Positions 30,527 to 40,293 of a DNA stretch of 40,293 nt are shown in pieces (position 1 is the stretch's first letter; the number at the start of each line of letters is the position of its first letter). Both the position numbers and the translations under genes were made by a program. Source of the stretch: Acidobacteriota bacterium (lineage in GTDB: Bacteria; Acidobacteriota; Vicinamibacteria; Fen-336); the NCBI GenBank assembly GCA_003222275.1, contig QHVJ01000026.1, forward strand, positions 1 to 40,293, written 5' to 3'. The notes under the pieces were generated by a model. The model worked only from the letters and a program-made list of their open reading frames with translations. It did not search any database and was not told the DNA's origin.

Positions 30527-31960
30527 ATGGCACGCCGGCGCCGGAAACGCGACGGGATCGTCCAGACGGACGGTGACCGGGCGCGTGGGCGCGATTGGTT
30601 CGCTCCGTTCATGTGGGGCGTCCTGGCCGCCGGCAGCGGGATGGTCATCGCCAACTCGCTCGCGAGCCGCCGGCGCCGTGGGTTCCCCCTTCGCCTCATC
30701 CGAGGCTCGCGGAGTGACGTGCCCCCCGTGGTCGTCATCCCCGGGATCATGGGGAGCCGCCTCATGCGACCCGACGGCACGCCGGTATGGCTGAACATCC
30801 GTAATGCCGTCGGGCACTACGACCTCAGCCTCCCGCTCACGCTGCCGCTCGCCGAGAGCCGCGACGACCTCGTCCCGGGTCCGCTGCTCGGAACGACCGC
30901 GGTCATGCCGCGGCTCTTCGGCTTCACGGAGTACTACGACCTGCTCGACATCCTCGCCGCCGCCGGCTTCAACTCCTCCCCATCCGCCGATGGGCACGGC
31001 CCGACCCATCATGTCTTCAGCTACGACTGGCGCCGAGACCTGGTGGAGACGGCGCGGCGGCTGGACGAGAGCCTCGAGAAACTGGCGGAGGCGCGGGGCG
31101 ATCCCGGCGCCCGCTTCAACGTCATCGGCCACAGCATGGGCGGGTTGGTGGCGCGGTACTACCTGCGCTACGGCACCGCGGAGCCGGACGGCCCCGTGAC
31201 GTGGGCGGGCGCGCGGCGCATCGCGAACCTGGTCCTGGTCGCGGTGCCGAACGCGGGCGGCATTCACGCGCTGGAGGCGATGCTCTACGGCAATCGCGTG
31301 GGCCTGTCCCATACGACCCTCGCCGCCCCCGTGATCGCCCGCATGCCTTCCGTGTACCAGCTCATGCCGCCCCGCGGGGCGGCGGCGCTGCTCGACGACA
31401 AGCTCGAGCCCCTCGACGTCGACCTGCACGACGCGGCGACGTGGGACCGCTATGGCTGGGGCCCGTTCGCTCCCGCCCGCCGCGGCCTCGACCTCGCCGA
31501 CGAGGGCGCGCGAGACAAGAGCCGCGCGTTCCTCGAGGCGGCGCTGCTCCGCTCGGGCGCATTCCATGGCGCGCTGGCCCGCGCGCCCGAGACGCCGTGC
31601 CCGGTGCGGGTGGTCATCCTGGGCGGCGACTGCCTGCCCACCATCGCGCGCGGCATCGTCCCCGACAAGCGCGGGCTGCCTCCGCGCTTCGTGCCCTGGA
31701 ACCGGAAGGAGAACGACGCGATGTTCGAGGCCGGCGACGGGCGCGTGACCCGGGCGAGCGTGCTCGCCTCCCACCTCCCCCTCGCCGAGCAGAGCCCCTT
31801 CGGCTGCGGCTTGCCCGAGGTGGCCGACGCGGTCTTCGGTAGCGCCGACCATCACGGGATCTACCGCGAGCCCACGTTCCAGAGCATCCTCCTTCGCCTG
31901 CTCCTGCGCCCGGTGAGGCGCACGGTCCCCGTCGTTGCGGACCCGGCGGCTGCCGGATAG
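30527..31960 (+). CDS. LCAT-like alpha/beta hydrolase with N-terminal anchor
   Basis: A 477-residue protein. A very basic N-terminus (ARRRRKRDG) precedes one TM-like segment (FMWGVLAAGSGMVIANSL, about 28-45). The hydrolase begins with PPVVVIPGIMGSRL and WLNIRNAVGHYDLS; the nucleophile is S203 in VIGHSMGGLVARYY; GIYREPTFQSIL at the end probably carries the catalytic His (ADHHGIY). The layout is that of lecithin:cholesterol acyltransferase/PGAP1-like lipases, acting on lipids at the membrane. CATAAT lies 7 bp before this ATG; ATG 30518, three codons upstream and inside that hexamer, is the alternative. Confidence 0.82.
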   Translation: MARRRRKRDGIVQTDGDRARGRDWFAPFMWGVLAAGSGMVIANSLASRRRRGFPLRLIRGSRSDVPPVVVIPGIMGSRLMRPDGTPVWLNIRNAVGHYDLSLPLTLPLAESRDDLVPGPLLGTTAVMPRLFGFTEYYDLLDILAAAGFNSSPSADGHGPTHHVFSYDWRRDLVETARRLDESLEKLAEARGDPGARFNVIGHSMGGLVARYYLRYGTAEPDGPVTWAGARRIANLVLVAVPNAGGIHALEAMLYGNRVGLSHTTLAAPVIARMPSVYQLMPPRGAAALLDDKLEPLDVDLHDAATWDRYGWGPFAPARRGLDLADEGARDKSRAFLEAALLRSGAFHGALARAPETPCPVRVVILGGDCLPTIARGIVPDKRGLPPRFVPWNRKENDAMFEAGDGRVTRASVLASHLPLAEQSPFGCGLPEVADAVFGSADHHGIYREPTFQSILLRLLLRPVRRTVPVVADPAAAG

Positions 31961-31963
31961 AAT
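31958..31963 (+). promoter_or_regulatory. Candidate -10 of the sdhCAB operon
   Basis: TAGAAT, 5 of 6 to consensus, overlaps the TAG stop of the upstream gene and ends 10 bp before the proposed TTG start of sdhC. No Shine-Dalgarno is present. Confidence 0.4.
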
Positions 31964-31973
31964 TCCGTACGCC

Positions 31974-32713
31974 TTGTCCGCCAACGCGATTCCCACCCCC
32001 CTCCGCCTGAACCGGACGACCGGCCGCACGTCTTCCTTCCTCGCCTCGTCCATCGGACGGAAGGTCGTCATGGCCCTCACCGGGCTCGTGCTGTTCGGCT
32101 ACGTCGTCGTCCACATGCTCGGCAACCTCCAGATCTACCTCGGCCCGGCGGCCCTCAACGCCTACGCGGTGAAGCTGCGGGCGATGCCGGCGCTGCTCTG
32201 GGGCGTGCGCGTCCTGCTGTTCGCCTCCGCCGTCCTGCACGTGTGGGCCGCGGTGTCCCTGACGCGCGCGAACGTGGCCGCCCGCGGGATCGGCTACCGC
32301 GAGCGGCGCAACCGCGAATCGACCTACGCCTCGCGGACCATGCGCTGGAGCGGCGTGATCCTCCTGCTCTTCATCGTCTATCACCTGCTCCACTTGACCC
32401 TGGGGACCGTGCATCCGGGCTTCGTGCCGGGAGACGTCTACCACAACGTCGTCCGCGGCTTCCAGATGGGGATCGCGCCGTTTTTCTACGTCCTCGCCAT
32501 GCTCGCGCTCGGCCTGCACATGTACCACGGGGTCTGGAGCCTCATGCAGACCGTCGGCCTCAGCCATCCCCGCTACGACCGCCTGCGCTACGCCTTCGCC
32601 GCCTTCATCACGGCGCTGGTCGTGCTCGGCAACCTCTCGTTCCCCATCGCCGTGATGACCGGCCTGCTGAAGGACCGGTCGTCGTCCCGCGCGGCCACGG
32701 CAGCCCGGCGTTG

Positions 32714-32714
<1 letters not shown>
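31974..32714 (+). CDS. sdhC: Succinate dehydrogenase cytochrome b558 subunit
   Basis: A 246-residue membrane anchor with five TM helices, the single-subunit b558-type anchor (TIGR02046 type) that holds two b hemes. Candidate heme-ligand His residues sit in [25 protein letters not shown] and LHMYHGVWS. It binds quinone and anchors SdhAB to the cytoplasmic membrane. I chose the TTG at 31974 (SANAIPTPL); an upstream TTG at 31935 would overlap the previous gene. Its TGA shares a base with the ATG of sdhA. Confidence 0.92.
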
Positions 32715-34623
<1,909 letters not shown>

Positions 34624-34627
<4 letters not shown>

Positions 34628-35403
34628 ATCTGACCTTGCACGTCTGGAGACAGAAAAACGCCGCCGCCCGGGGAAGGTTCGTGACCTACCCGGCCTCCGA
34701 CGTCAGCCCCGACATGTCGTTCCTGGAGATGCTGGACGTGGTGAACGAAGCGCTGATCGCCGGGGGCGAGGACCCGATCGCCTTCGACCACGACTGCCGC
34801 GAGGGGATCTGCGGCACGTGCGGCATGATGATCGACGGCCAGGCGCACGGCCCGCGCCGGGCCACCACCGCCTGCCAGCTCCACATGCGGACGTACCGCG
34901 ACGGGGACGAGATCACGATCGAGCCCTGGCGGGCGGACGCGTTCCCCGTGGTGAAGGACCTCGTGGTGGACCGCAGCGCGTTCGACCGCATCGTCGCCGC
35001 GGGCGGGTTCATCACGGCGCGCACGGGCAGCGCCCCCGACGGCAACGCCGTCCCGGTGCCCAAGGCCGCGGCCGACCTCGCCATGGACGCCGCCGCCTGC
35101 ATCGGCTGCGGGGCCTGCGTCGCCGCCTGCCCCAACGCCTCGGCGATGCTCTTCACGGCGGCGAAGGTCTCCCATCTCGGCCTGCTTCCCCAGGGACAGC
35201 CCGAGCGCCACACCCGCGTCCGCGGCATGGTGGCGCAGATGGATGCCGAAGGCTTCGGCACCTGCACCAACCACTTCGAGTGCGAGGCCGCGTGCCCCAA
35301 ATCCATCAGCGTGCGGTTCATCGCGCGCATGAACCGCGATTACCTGGTCGCCACGCTCGCCGATCGCGGCGAGCCCGCGAGCGCTGAAGGCGGCACGGGC
35401 TAG
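34624..35403 (+). CDS. sdhB: Succinate dehydrogenase iron-sulfur subunit
   Basis: A 259-residue protein. The [2Fe-2S] ligands are in [11 protein letters not shown] and TTACQLH; the [4Fe-4S] ligands are in [13 protein letters not shown] and CPKSIS; the [3Fe-4S] ligands include [12 protein letters not shown]. It carries electrons from SdhA to the hemes in SdhC. It starts at ATG 34624, overlapping the sdhA stop (ATGA). Confidence 0.96.
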
Positions 35404-35412
35404 GAGGCGACG

Positions 35413-36084
35413 GTGGGCGACCTGTTCCCGCACACGGCGCGCGTCCTGCGGCTGGAGCTGCTCGTCCAGCTCGTCCTCGCCGTCGTGCTGGGCGGCGCCA
35501 TCGGCCTCGAGCGGGAGCTGAAGGGAAAGCCCGCCGGCCTCCGCACCAACATCCTCATCAGCATCGGGGCCACACTCTTCACCGTGCTGTCCATACGCAT
35601 GGCGGCGGAGAGGGGCGACCCCGGCCGGGTCGCGGCCCAGATCCTGGCCGGCGTGGGCTTCATCGGCGCCGGCACCATCCTCCACACCCGGGGCGCGGTC
35701 ACCGGCCTCACGAGCGCGGCCACCATCTGGGTCGTGGCCGCCATCGGCATGGCCCTCGGGACGGGCGCCTACGTCGAGGCGGTGGGCACGACCGTCCTCG
35801 TCGTCGTCGTGCTGACGGGGCTGGCCTCGCTCGAGAAGGTCGTCGCGGCGCGGTCCAGCCTGACGCGCTTGATCATCCATGCGCGTCCGGGCCCGGACAC
35901 CCTGGAGGGGATCGAGGACCTGGTGACCCGCACCGGCCTCGAGCTGGAGCGGATCGAGGCGCGGCAGGAGAACGTGGACCTGGTCGTCGAGCTGGACGCG
36001 CGCGGCCCCAAGCGGCTCCACGACCAGCTCCTCATCGGCCTCATGCACCACCCCACCGTCCGCAGCGTCTCCAGCGGGGAGTGA
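35413..36084 (+). CDS. MgtC/SapB-family membrane protein
   Basis: A 223-residue protein. Four TM segments are in the N-terminal 140 residues, with GAIGLERELKGKPAGLRTNILISIGATLF, VAAQILAGVGFIGAG and the TSAATIWVVAAIGMALG signature of MgtC/SapB. The C-terminal domain (about 145-223) is soluble and ACT-like (TRLIIHARPGPDTLEGIEDLV). The family affects Mg2+ homeostasis and membrane potential by regulating ATP synthase in known members. GGAGG precedes the GTG start. It is 9 bp after sdhB, so it is probably in the same operon. Confidence 0.9.
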   Translation: MGDLFPHTARVLRLELLVQLVLAVVLGGAIGLERELKGKPAGLRTNILISIGATLFTVLSIRMAAERGDPGRVAAQILAGVGFIGAGTILHTRGAVTGLTSAATIWVVAAIGMALGTGAYVEAVGTTVLVVVVLTGLASLEKVVAARSSLTRLIIHARPGPDTLEGIEDLVTRTGLELERIEARQENVDLVVELDARGPKRLHDQLLIGLMHHPTVRSVSSGE

Positions 36085-36100
36085 GAGGAAGGCGACGGAT

Positions 36101-37009
36101 TCACTCCCGAGCGAGCGAACGACCCCGGCCCGGCGCGAAGGCTTCGGTGACCGGCTCCCCGGTCACGCCCGCGGGCAGCTCGACGCCCAGGACATAGGCG
36201 GCGGTGGCGGCGGTGTCGGTCGTGTGCACGGCCGTGCTCAGGCGATAGCCGCGCAGGGTGCCCGGGCCGCTCACGACCCAGGGGATCGTCATGTCGCACG
36301 CGGCGGCGCTGCCGTGGTTGTTGGCGCGGCTCCCGCCCCCATGATCGGCGGTGAGGATCACCGTCGTCCACCACGGCAGCGCGGCGAGCAGCCGGCCGAC
36401 GGCCTGGTCCGCATGGGCGACCCGGTCCAGGTAGCCCGGCGACATCCAGCTCTTCGCGTGGCCGCTGATGTCGACCTCGGGCAGGTGCACGAACATCAGG
36501 TTGAATCCGGATTGCGCCTCGGCGGCGGCGAGGGCGGCGACGTCGTCGTCACCGGTGCCGAGCTGGTAGAGGTCCACGGCTCCCGTGTCCTTGAAGTAGT
36601 CGAACTTGTTCTTGCCCACGAACATGACGCTGCGCATGCCCGCCGCCCGCACGGCCGTGAAGAGCGTGGGAACGGTCAGGCGCCCCCGGGCCGGCAGGTA
36701 CTCGTCCCACAGGATGCGGTGCACCTCCGGCGGGTACGCCGTCAGCATCGAGACGTGGGAGGGCAGGGTGTTGGAGGGCATGATCGTCCGCGCCTCCCAC
36801 GTGTACGCGCCCCGCGCGGCCAGCGCCTGGATGTTGGCGGTCTCGCTCTTGAGGAGGGCATCGGGCCGCAGGCCGTCGACGGAGACGATCACGACCTGGC
36901 GCGGGAGCGGAGTGGGCGACGGCGACGGGACGGGGGCCGTCGGCCTCGACGGCGAGCCCCCCCCGCAGGCGGTGAGCAGAACAAAGAGCAGGATCAGCAG
37001 ACAAGGCAT
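36101..37009 (-). CDS. Lipoprotein of the alkaline phosphatase/phosphodiesterase superfamily
   Basis: A 302-residue protein. The signal peptide ends in a lipobox (LLTAC-GGG), then a Pro/Ser-rich linker (PSRPTAPVPSPSPTPLP). The catalytic domain has the alkaline phosphatase superfamily metal pattern: VDGLRPDAL, the nucleophile Thr/Ser in IMPSNTLPSHVSML, HLPEVDISGHA, LTADHGGG and HTTDTAATAAY. This resembles type I phosphodiesterase/nucleotide pyrophosphatases. It probably hydrolyses phosphate mono- or diesters in the periplasm. Its end is 16 bp from the convergent MgtC gene. Confidence 0.88.
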   Translation of the reverse strand: MPCLLILLFVLLTACGGGSPSRPTAPVPSPSPTPLPRQVVIVSVDGLRPDALLKSETANIQALAARGAYTWEARTIMPSNTLPSHVSMLTAYPPEVHRILWDEYLPARGRLTVPTLFTAVRAAGMRSVMFVGKNKFDYFKDTGAVDLYQLGTGDDDVAALAAAEAQSGFNLMFVHLPEVDISGHAKSWMSPGYLDRVAHADQAVGRLLAALPWWTTVILTADHGGGSRANNHGSAAACDMTIPWVVSGPGTLRGYRLSTAVHTTDTAATAAYVLGVELPAGVTGEPVTEAFAPGRGRSLARE

Positions 37010-37061
37010 CAGCGCGCTCTCTGCCGCCGGGACGGAGGGGGCCGGCGGCCGGCCGGGGTCA

Positions 37062-37102
37062 CTCCCACAAATAGATTAGATCAAGGGATGCTACCGTGGG
37101 AG
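37062..37102 (-). terminator. Inverted repeat downstream of the TonB receptor gene
   Basis: CTCCCAC (37062-37068) pairs with GTGGGAG (37096-37102) across a 27-nt AT-rich loop. It lies in the 128-bp gap between the receptor stop and the phosphodiesterase start on the same strand. It could be a terminator or an operator of the downstream gene. Confidence 0.3.
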
Positions 37103-37137
37103 GTCCCAAACACAAACATCCAAACGCAAAAGAGGAC

Positions 37138-40100
37138 TTAGAACAGTAATTTAACCGCAAATTGTATCTGCCGCGCCGATCCGGAGTCCCCGGTCGGGAA
37201 GCGCGTGTTCGTGATCACGCCGAACGCCGTGCTGCCGACGGCCGCGATCCGTCCCGGCTGGCCGAGGTTCGCGTGGTTGAACACGTCGAAGGCCTCGACG
37301 CGGAGCTGCAGGCGGGTGGTCCCGTTGATCTTCGTGTTCTTGATGATCGACAGGTCGGTGTTGGCGAAGCCCGGACCGTAGATCGCGTTGCGGCCGAGGT
37401 TCCCGAAGTGGAACGCGCCCGCGGGAGACACGGGCAGCGCGAAGACCGAGCTCGACGTGCACGAGCCGGCGATGCGAGGGTCGCACACCGTGTTGTCGAA
37501 CCACTGGTTCGGCGAGCCGATGACCCTCGGGTCCCCGACGAGGTCCGGCCGGAGCGCGTTGTTGACGCCGGTGAGCGTGTTGATGGCGGTCACGATGCTG
37601 ATGGGGTTGCCGCTCTGGAGCTGGGTGATGACGCCGATCTGCCAACCCTCGGTGAAGCGGCTGCCCTTGAACGGCAGCTCGTAGATGGCGTTCATCACGA
37701 AGCGGTGCCGCACGTCGTAGTCCGACGGCCCGTAGTTGCCCGCCACGTCGAAGCTGTTCTGAAGGATCACGCCTTGCGAGTTGAGCGAGTTGGTGTCGGT
37801 GGACTTCGACAGCGTGTAGGACGCGTTGAACTGGAGCCCCTTGGCCAGGCGCTGGTTGGCGGTGATCCACAGCCCCTTGTAGCGAGAATACCCGAGGCTG
37901 CCGATCTCCGTGATGTTTCCGAGGGCGCTGCCGGGCTGGATCGGGCTGCTCGCCGAGAGCGCGGGGAACGGCCGCCCGCCGTTGACGAACTGGTTGATGT
38001 TGCGGGAGACGCGGAGGTCGTCACCCCTGGACCCGAAATAGCCCACCATGACGCCCAGGTTGCGCCCGATCTGGCGCTGAACGTTCACGTTCCACGTCTG
38101 GAGGCGCGGGGGCTGGAAGTCCGGCGCGACCGACGCGGGCGACAGCCCGGCCGCCCGGGCGGTGGTGACCGCGCTGTCCAGGCGGATGAGGCCGGCGAAG
38201 GTCAGCGGGACGGCGAGCGGCGGGTTGGCGCTCGTGGGCGTCACCATGTTCGTCACCGGCTGGTCCCGCAGGAGCGCGTAAGCGGCCCGCACCGACGTCT
38301 TCCCGTCCTTGAAGGGATCCCACACGATCCCGACGCGCGGCTCGAGGGCGTTCTCGGTCTTGTACACGCTGTCCCGGCCGGAGCCCACGCGCACGAGGGA
38401 AGCGGTCGCGGCGTCGAAGAGCACGAACCGGTCCTGGGTGTCGGTGGGCGCCATCAGGCGGTCGAAGCGAAGGCCCAGGTCCAGCGTGAGGTTGGAGGCG
38501 GCCTTGAAGCTGTCCTGGACGAAGAGCCCGAAGGCCTGCTGCACGACGTCGCTCGGGCGGTCGCCGAGCGTGATCGCGAAGGAGTTGCCGCGGCCGGCCT
38601 GGAAGTCGGCCAGGCTCGCGAACCGGAAGTCGCCGGGATCGGAGTTGAAGTTGGAGTTCTCGAAGCGCCGCCATTCCCCGCCGAGCTTGAAGGAATGGCG
38701 CCCGCGCAGGTAGCTCACGGTGTCGGAGAGCACCAGGGTGGTGTCGGTGCGGCCCTGCGGGAAGCCCGAGGGTCCGCCGAAATTCAGGCCGAGGCCGTTG
38801 ACCGTGATCTGCGGCAGCGCGAGGGCGGTCGTGATGCCGACGTTCATCCCGTAATCGGTCGGGTTGAGCTGTGCGTTCGGGGAGAACGTGATGTGGATCC
38901 GGTTGAAGCCGAAGCGCGCCTCGTTCACGAGTCCCTGGCCGAAGATGTGCGTCTCGTTCAGGGTGCCGATCTGCCGGTGCGACTGCCGGGTGTCCCCGAA
39001 ACCGGGGATCGTGTTCCCTTGCAGCACCGGCTCCCCCCGCAGGTCCTTCTGGAAGGCGTAGTAGGCGTGGAGCGTGTCGCTCGCGCCGAAGAGGTGGTTG
39101 AGGTCGCCCGTCCACTGGTCGATGTTGACGGGAGCGGTGGCGGAGCCGACGAAGCGACCCTCTCCCCTCGAGCCGACCGTGTTGGGCTCGGGGATCAGGG
39201 CGAGCAGCCGGCGCGAGACGGCGTCCGTCACCGCGGCGCGCTCGTCGGCCCGCAGCACGGGGCTATTGATGTCGATGCCCTGCCGCTGCCGCAGGCCCTC
39301 GTAGCTCAGGAAGAAGAAGGTCTTGTTCTCGGAGATGGGCCCGCCGAGGTTCGCACCGAACTGGTTGCGGGTGAAGCGCGACTTTCCCGCCGGGGGCTGG
39401 TTGAAGAAGTTGCGGGCGTCGAAGCGCTCGTTGCGCAGGAACTCGAAGGCCTCGCCGTGGAAGGCGTTCGTGCCCGAGCGGGTGGCGATGTTGACGATCG
39501 CCCCCGAGTTGCGCCCGTACTCGGCGCTGAAGGTCTGGTTGTCGACCTTGAACTCCTGGACGGTGTTGATCGACGGCTGGAAGGTGATCTGGTTCTGCAC
39601 CATGTCGTTGAGGTTCACGCCGTTGATCATGAAGTTCACGGTGTCTTCGCGGTTGCCGGCGGTGTTGAAGGCGAACGAGCCCTGGCCCCTCAGGGGAGCG
39701 GTGAGGAATCCCGACTGCGGAGGCGTGACCGAGCCCGGAATGAGCAGGCCGAGGTCCACGAAGTGGCGCCCGTTGAGCGGGATCTCCTGCACGGTGCGCT
39801 GGTTGATGACCTGGCCGACCGAGCTGGTGGCCGTCTCGATCACGGGCGCCTCCGCGGTCACGGTCATCTCCTCCGCCACCCCGCCCAGATTGAGCCGGAA
39901 GTTCTGGACCACGGTGCGCGCGACCTCGAGGCGGAGCTCGCTCGCGACCTGGGTCTGGAAGCCAGGCGCGCTGACCTCCACGCGGTAGAGGCCCACCGGC
40001 AGCGAGGCCACCTGGTAGTCGCCGTGGTTGTCGGTGACGACCTCGCGCTGGACGCCGGTGGCCACGTTCTTGACCGACACCGCGGCGCCCGGCACCGCCG

Positions 40101-40230
40101 CGCCCTGGGCATCGGTGACGGTGCCCTGGAGCGTGGCCGTGGACTGGGCCCGGACGGGGGCCGCGAGCAGGGTGAGGCCGGCCGCGAGCAAACCGGCAAA
40201 GCGGAAGGCGCGACGCGTCGTCTCGATCAT
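37138..40230 (-). CDS. Oar-like TonB-dependent outer-membrane receptor
   Basis: A 1030-residue outer-membrane protein. A signal peptide (RRAFRFAGLLAAGLTLLAAPVRAQ) is followed by a carboxypeptidase-regulatory-like domain (ATLQGTVTDAQGAAVPGAAV, about 30-110) and a plug (MTVTAEAPVIETATSSVG, RTVQEIPLNGRHF, GANLGGPISENKTFFF). A large barrel ends in aromatic FAVKLLF. The AETFSAEYGRNSG-type motif (QTFSAEYGRNSGAIVNIATRSGTN) is typical of Acidobacteria/Myxococcus Oar-like receptors. It probably imports large oligomeric substrates, most often glycans or peptides. GGAGG lies 6 bp before the ATG at 40230. Confidence 0.94.
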   Translation of the reverse strand: MIETTRRAFRFAGLLAAGLTLLAAPVRAQSTATLQGTVTDAQGAAVPGAAVSVKNVATGVQREVVTDNHGDYQVASLPVGLYRVEVSAPGFQTQVASELRLEVARTVVQNFRLNLGGVAEEMTVTAEAPVIETATSSVGQVINQRTVQEIPLNGRHFVDLGLLIPGSVTPPQSGFLTAPLRGQGSFAFNTAGNREDTVNFMINGVNLNDMVQNQITFQPSINTVQEFKVDNQTFSAEYGRNSGAIVNIATRSGTNAFHGEAFEFLRNERFDARNFFNQPPAGKSRFTRNQFGANLGGPISENKTFFFLSYEGLRQRQGIDINSPVLRADERAAVTDAVSRRLLALIPEPNTVGSRGEGRFVGSATAPVNIDQWTGDLNHLFGASDTLHAYYAFQKDLRGEPVLQGNTIPGFGDTRQSHRQIGTLNETHIFGQGLVNEARFGFNRIHITFSPNAQLNPTDYGMNVGITTALALPQITVNGLGLNFGGPSGFPQGRTDTTLVLSDTVSYLRGRHSFKLGGEWRRFENSNFNSDPGDFRFASLADFQAGRGNSFAITLGDRPSDVVQQAFGLFVQDSFKAASNLTLDLGLRFDRLMAPTDTQDRFVLFDAATASLVRVGSGRDSVYKTENALEPRVGIVWDPFKDGKTSVRAAYALLRDQPVTNMVTPTSANPPLAVPLTFAGLIRLDSAVTTARAAGLSPASVAPDFQPPRLQTWNVNVQRQIGRNLGVMVGYFGSRGDDLRVSRNINQFVNGGRPFPALSASSPIQPGSALGNITEIGSLGYSRYKGLWITANQRLAKGLQFNASYTLSKSTDTNSLNSQGVILQNSFDVAGNYGPSDYDVRHRFVMNAIYELPFKGSRFTEGWQIGVITQLQSGNPISIVTAINTLTGVNNALRPDLVGDPRVIGSPNQWFDNTVCDPRIAGSCTSSSVFALPVSPAGAFHFGNLGRNAIYGPGFANTDLSIIKNTKINGTTRLQLRVEAFDVFNHANLGQPGRIAAVGSTAFGVITNTRFPTGDSGSARQIQFAVKLLF

Positions 40231-40236
40231 CGAGGT

Positions 40237-40241
40237 CCTCC
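40237..40241 (-). promoter_or_regulatory. Ribosome-binding site of the TonB receptor
   Basis: GGAGG on the minus strand, 6 bp before the ATG at 40230. The remaining 52 bp to the window edge hold no clear promoter. Confidence 0.6.
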
Positions 40242-40293
40242 AGCGCGGAGATAGAGGTGCCCAGGGGACCCGGAAGACTCTGGCAGGGTTCCG

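Noticed and set aside
37162-40254. A 1030-codon open frame on the plus strand opposite the TonB receptor
   Set aside because: It is Arg/Gly/His/Val-rich without domains and mirrors the receptor frame almost base for base; it is an antisense artefact of GC-rich codon usage.

Overview
The window is about 40 kb of dense, GC-rich bacterial chromosome with roughly 37 genes on both strands and no rRNA, tRNA, CRISPR array, transposase or phage gene that I can see. The gene content fits a soil-type Acidobacteriota: a 1030-residue Oar-like TonB-dependent receptor with an N-terminal carboxypeptidase-regulatory domain, many twin-arginine-exported enzymes, three large Ser/Thr kinases (one with WD40 propellers, one with an FHA domain), and sdhCAB of the b558 type. 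This taxonomic call is inference from family content, not from a marker gene.

Layout. 1-1720: a cut-off membrane-protein gene and three small hypothetical genes. 1767-3610: an AAC(6')-like acetyltransferase, a His-rich exported lipoprotein, a RimJ/L-type acetyltransferase and a PilZ protein. 3659-6633: a Tat-exported GH99-like glycosidase whose stop overlaps the start of 1-pyrroline-5-carboxylate dehydrogenase. 6745-9202: a six-TM Ser/Thr kinase and an unrecognised partner. 9227-12987: a peptidase-MA-like metalloprotease, divergent from an M28 peptidase that is translationally coupled to an exported hemerythrin. 12957-15133 (minus): a TIGR00300/ornithine-cyclodeaminase-like enzyme coupled to a DedA-rhodanese fusion. 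15341-17616: dCTP deaminase, cyclophilin, DUF2905 and TauE/SafE proteins. 17626-23693 (minus): an FHA-kinase and a 1601-residue WD40-kinase, overlapping by 4 bp. 23798-26284 (minus): sucC-sucD-ndk. 26478-31960: an LEA14-like lipoprotein, an AI-2E-family permease, a metallophosphoesterase with a lipid-kinase-like gene, a 49-residue membrane protein and an LCAT-like hydrolase. 31974-36084: sdhC-sdhA-sdhB and an MgtC-like protein. 36101-40230 (minus): an exported phosphodiesterase-like lipoprotein and the TonB receptor.

The most notable observation is in the DedA-rhodanese gene. Its reading frame is interrupted by one TGA in the rhodanese active-site loop (13113-13115), exactly where I would expect a cysteine of a Cys-x-Cys motif. 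The frame then continues for 51 codons of good rhodanese C-terminus to a TAG. Immediately downstream of the TGA the mRNA can form a perfect 7-bp hairpin with loop CGGGU, beginning 21 nt after the UGA, which fits the usual geometry of a bacterial SECIS element. The gene is therefore a candidate selenoprotein (membrane DedA fused to a Cys-x-Sec rhodanese). A nonsense mutation or base-call error is the main alternative.

Central metabolism is represented by succinyl-CoA ligase plus succinate dehydrogenase (two consecutive TCA steps), P5C dehydrogenase and an ornithine-cyclodeaminase-like enzyme (proline/ornithine to glutamate). Several genes lack a Shine-Dalgarno sequence but carry a TATAAT-like hexamer 6-12 nt before the start codon, suggesting leaderless transcripts.
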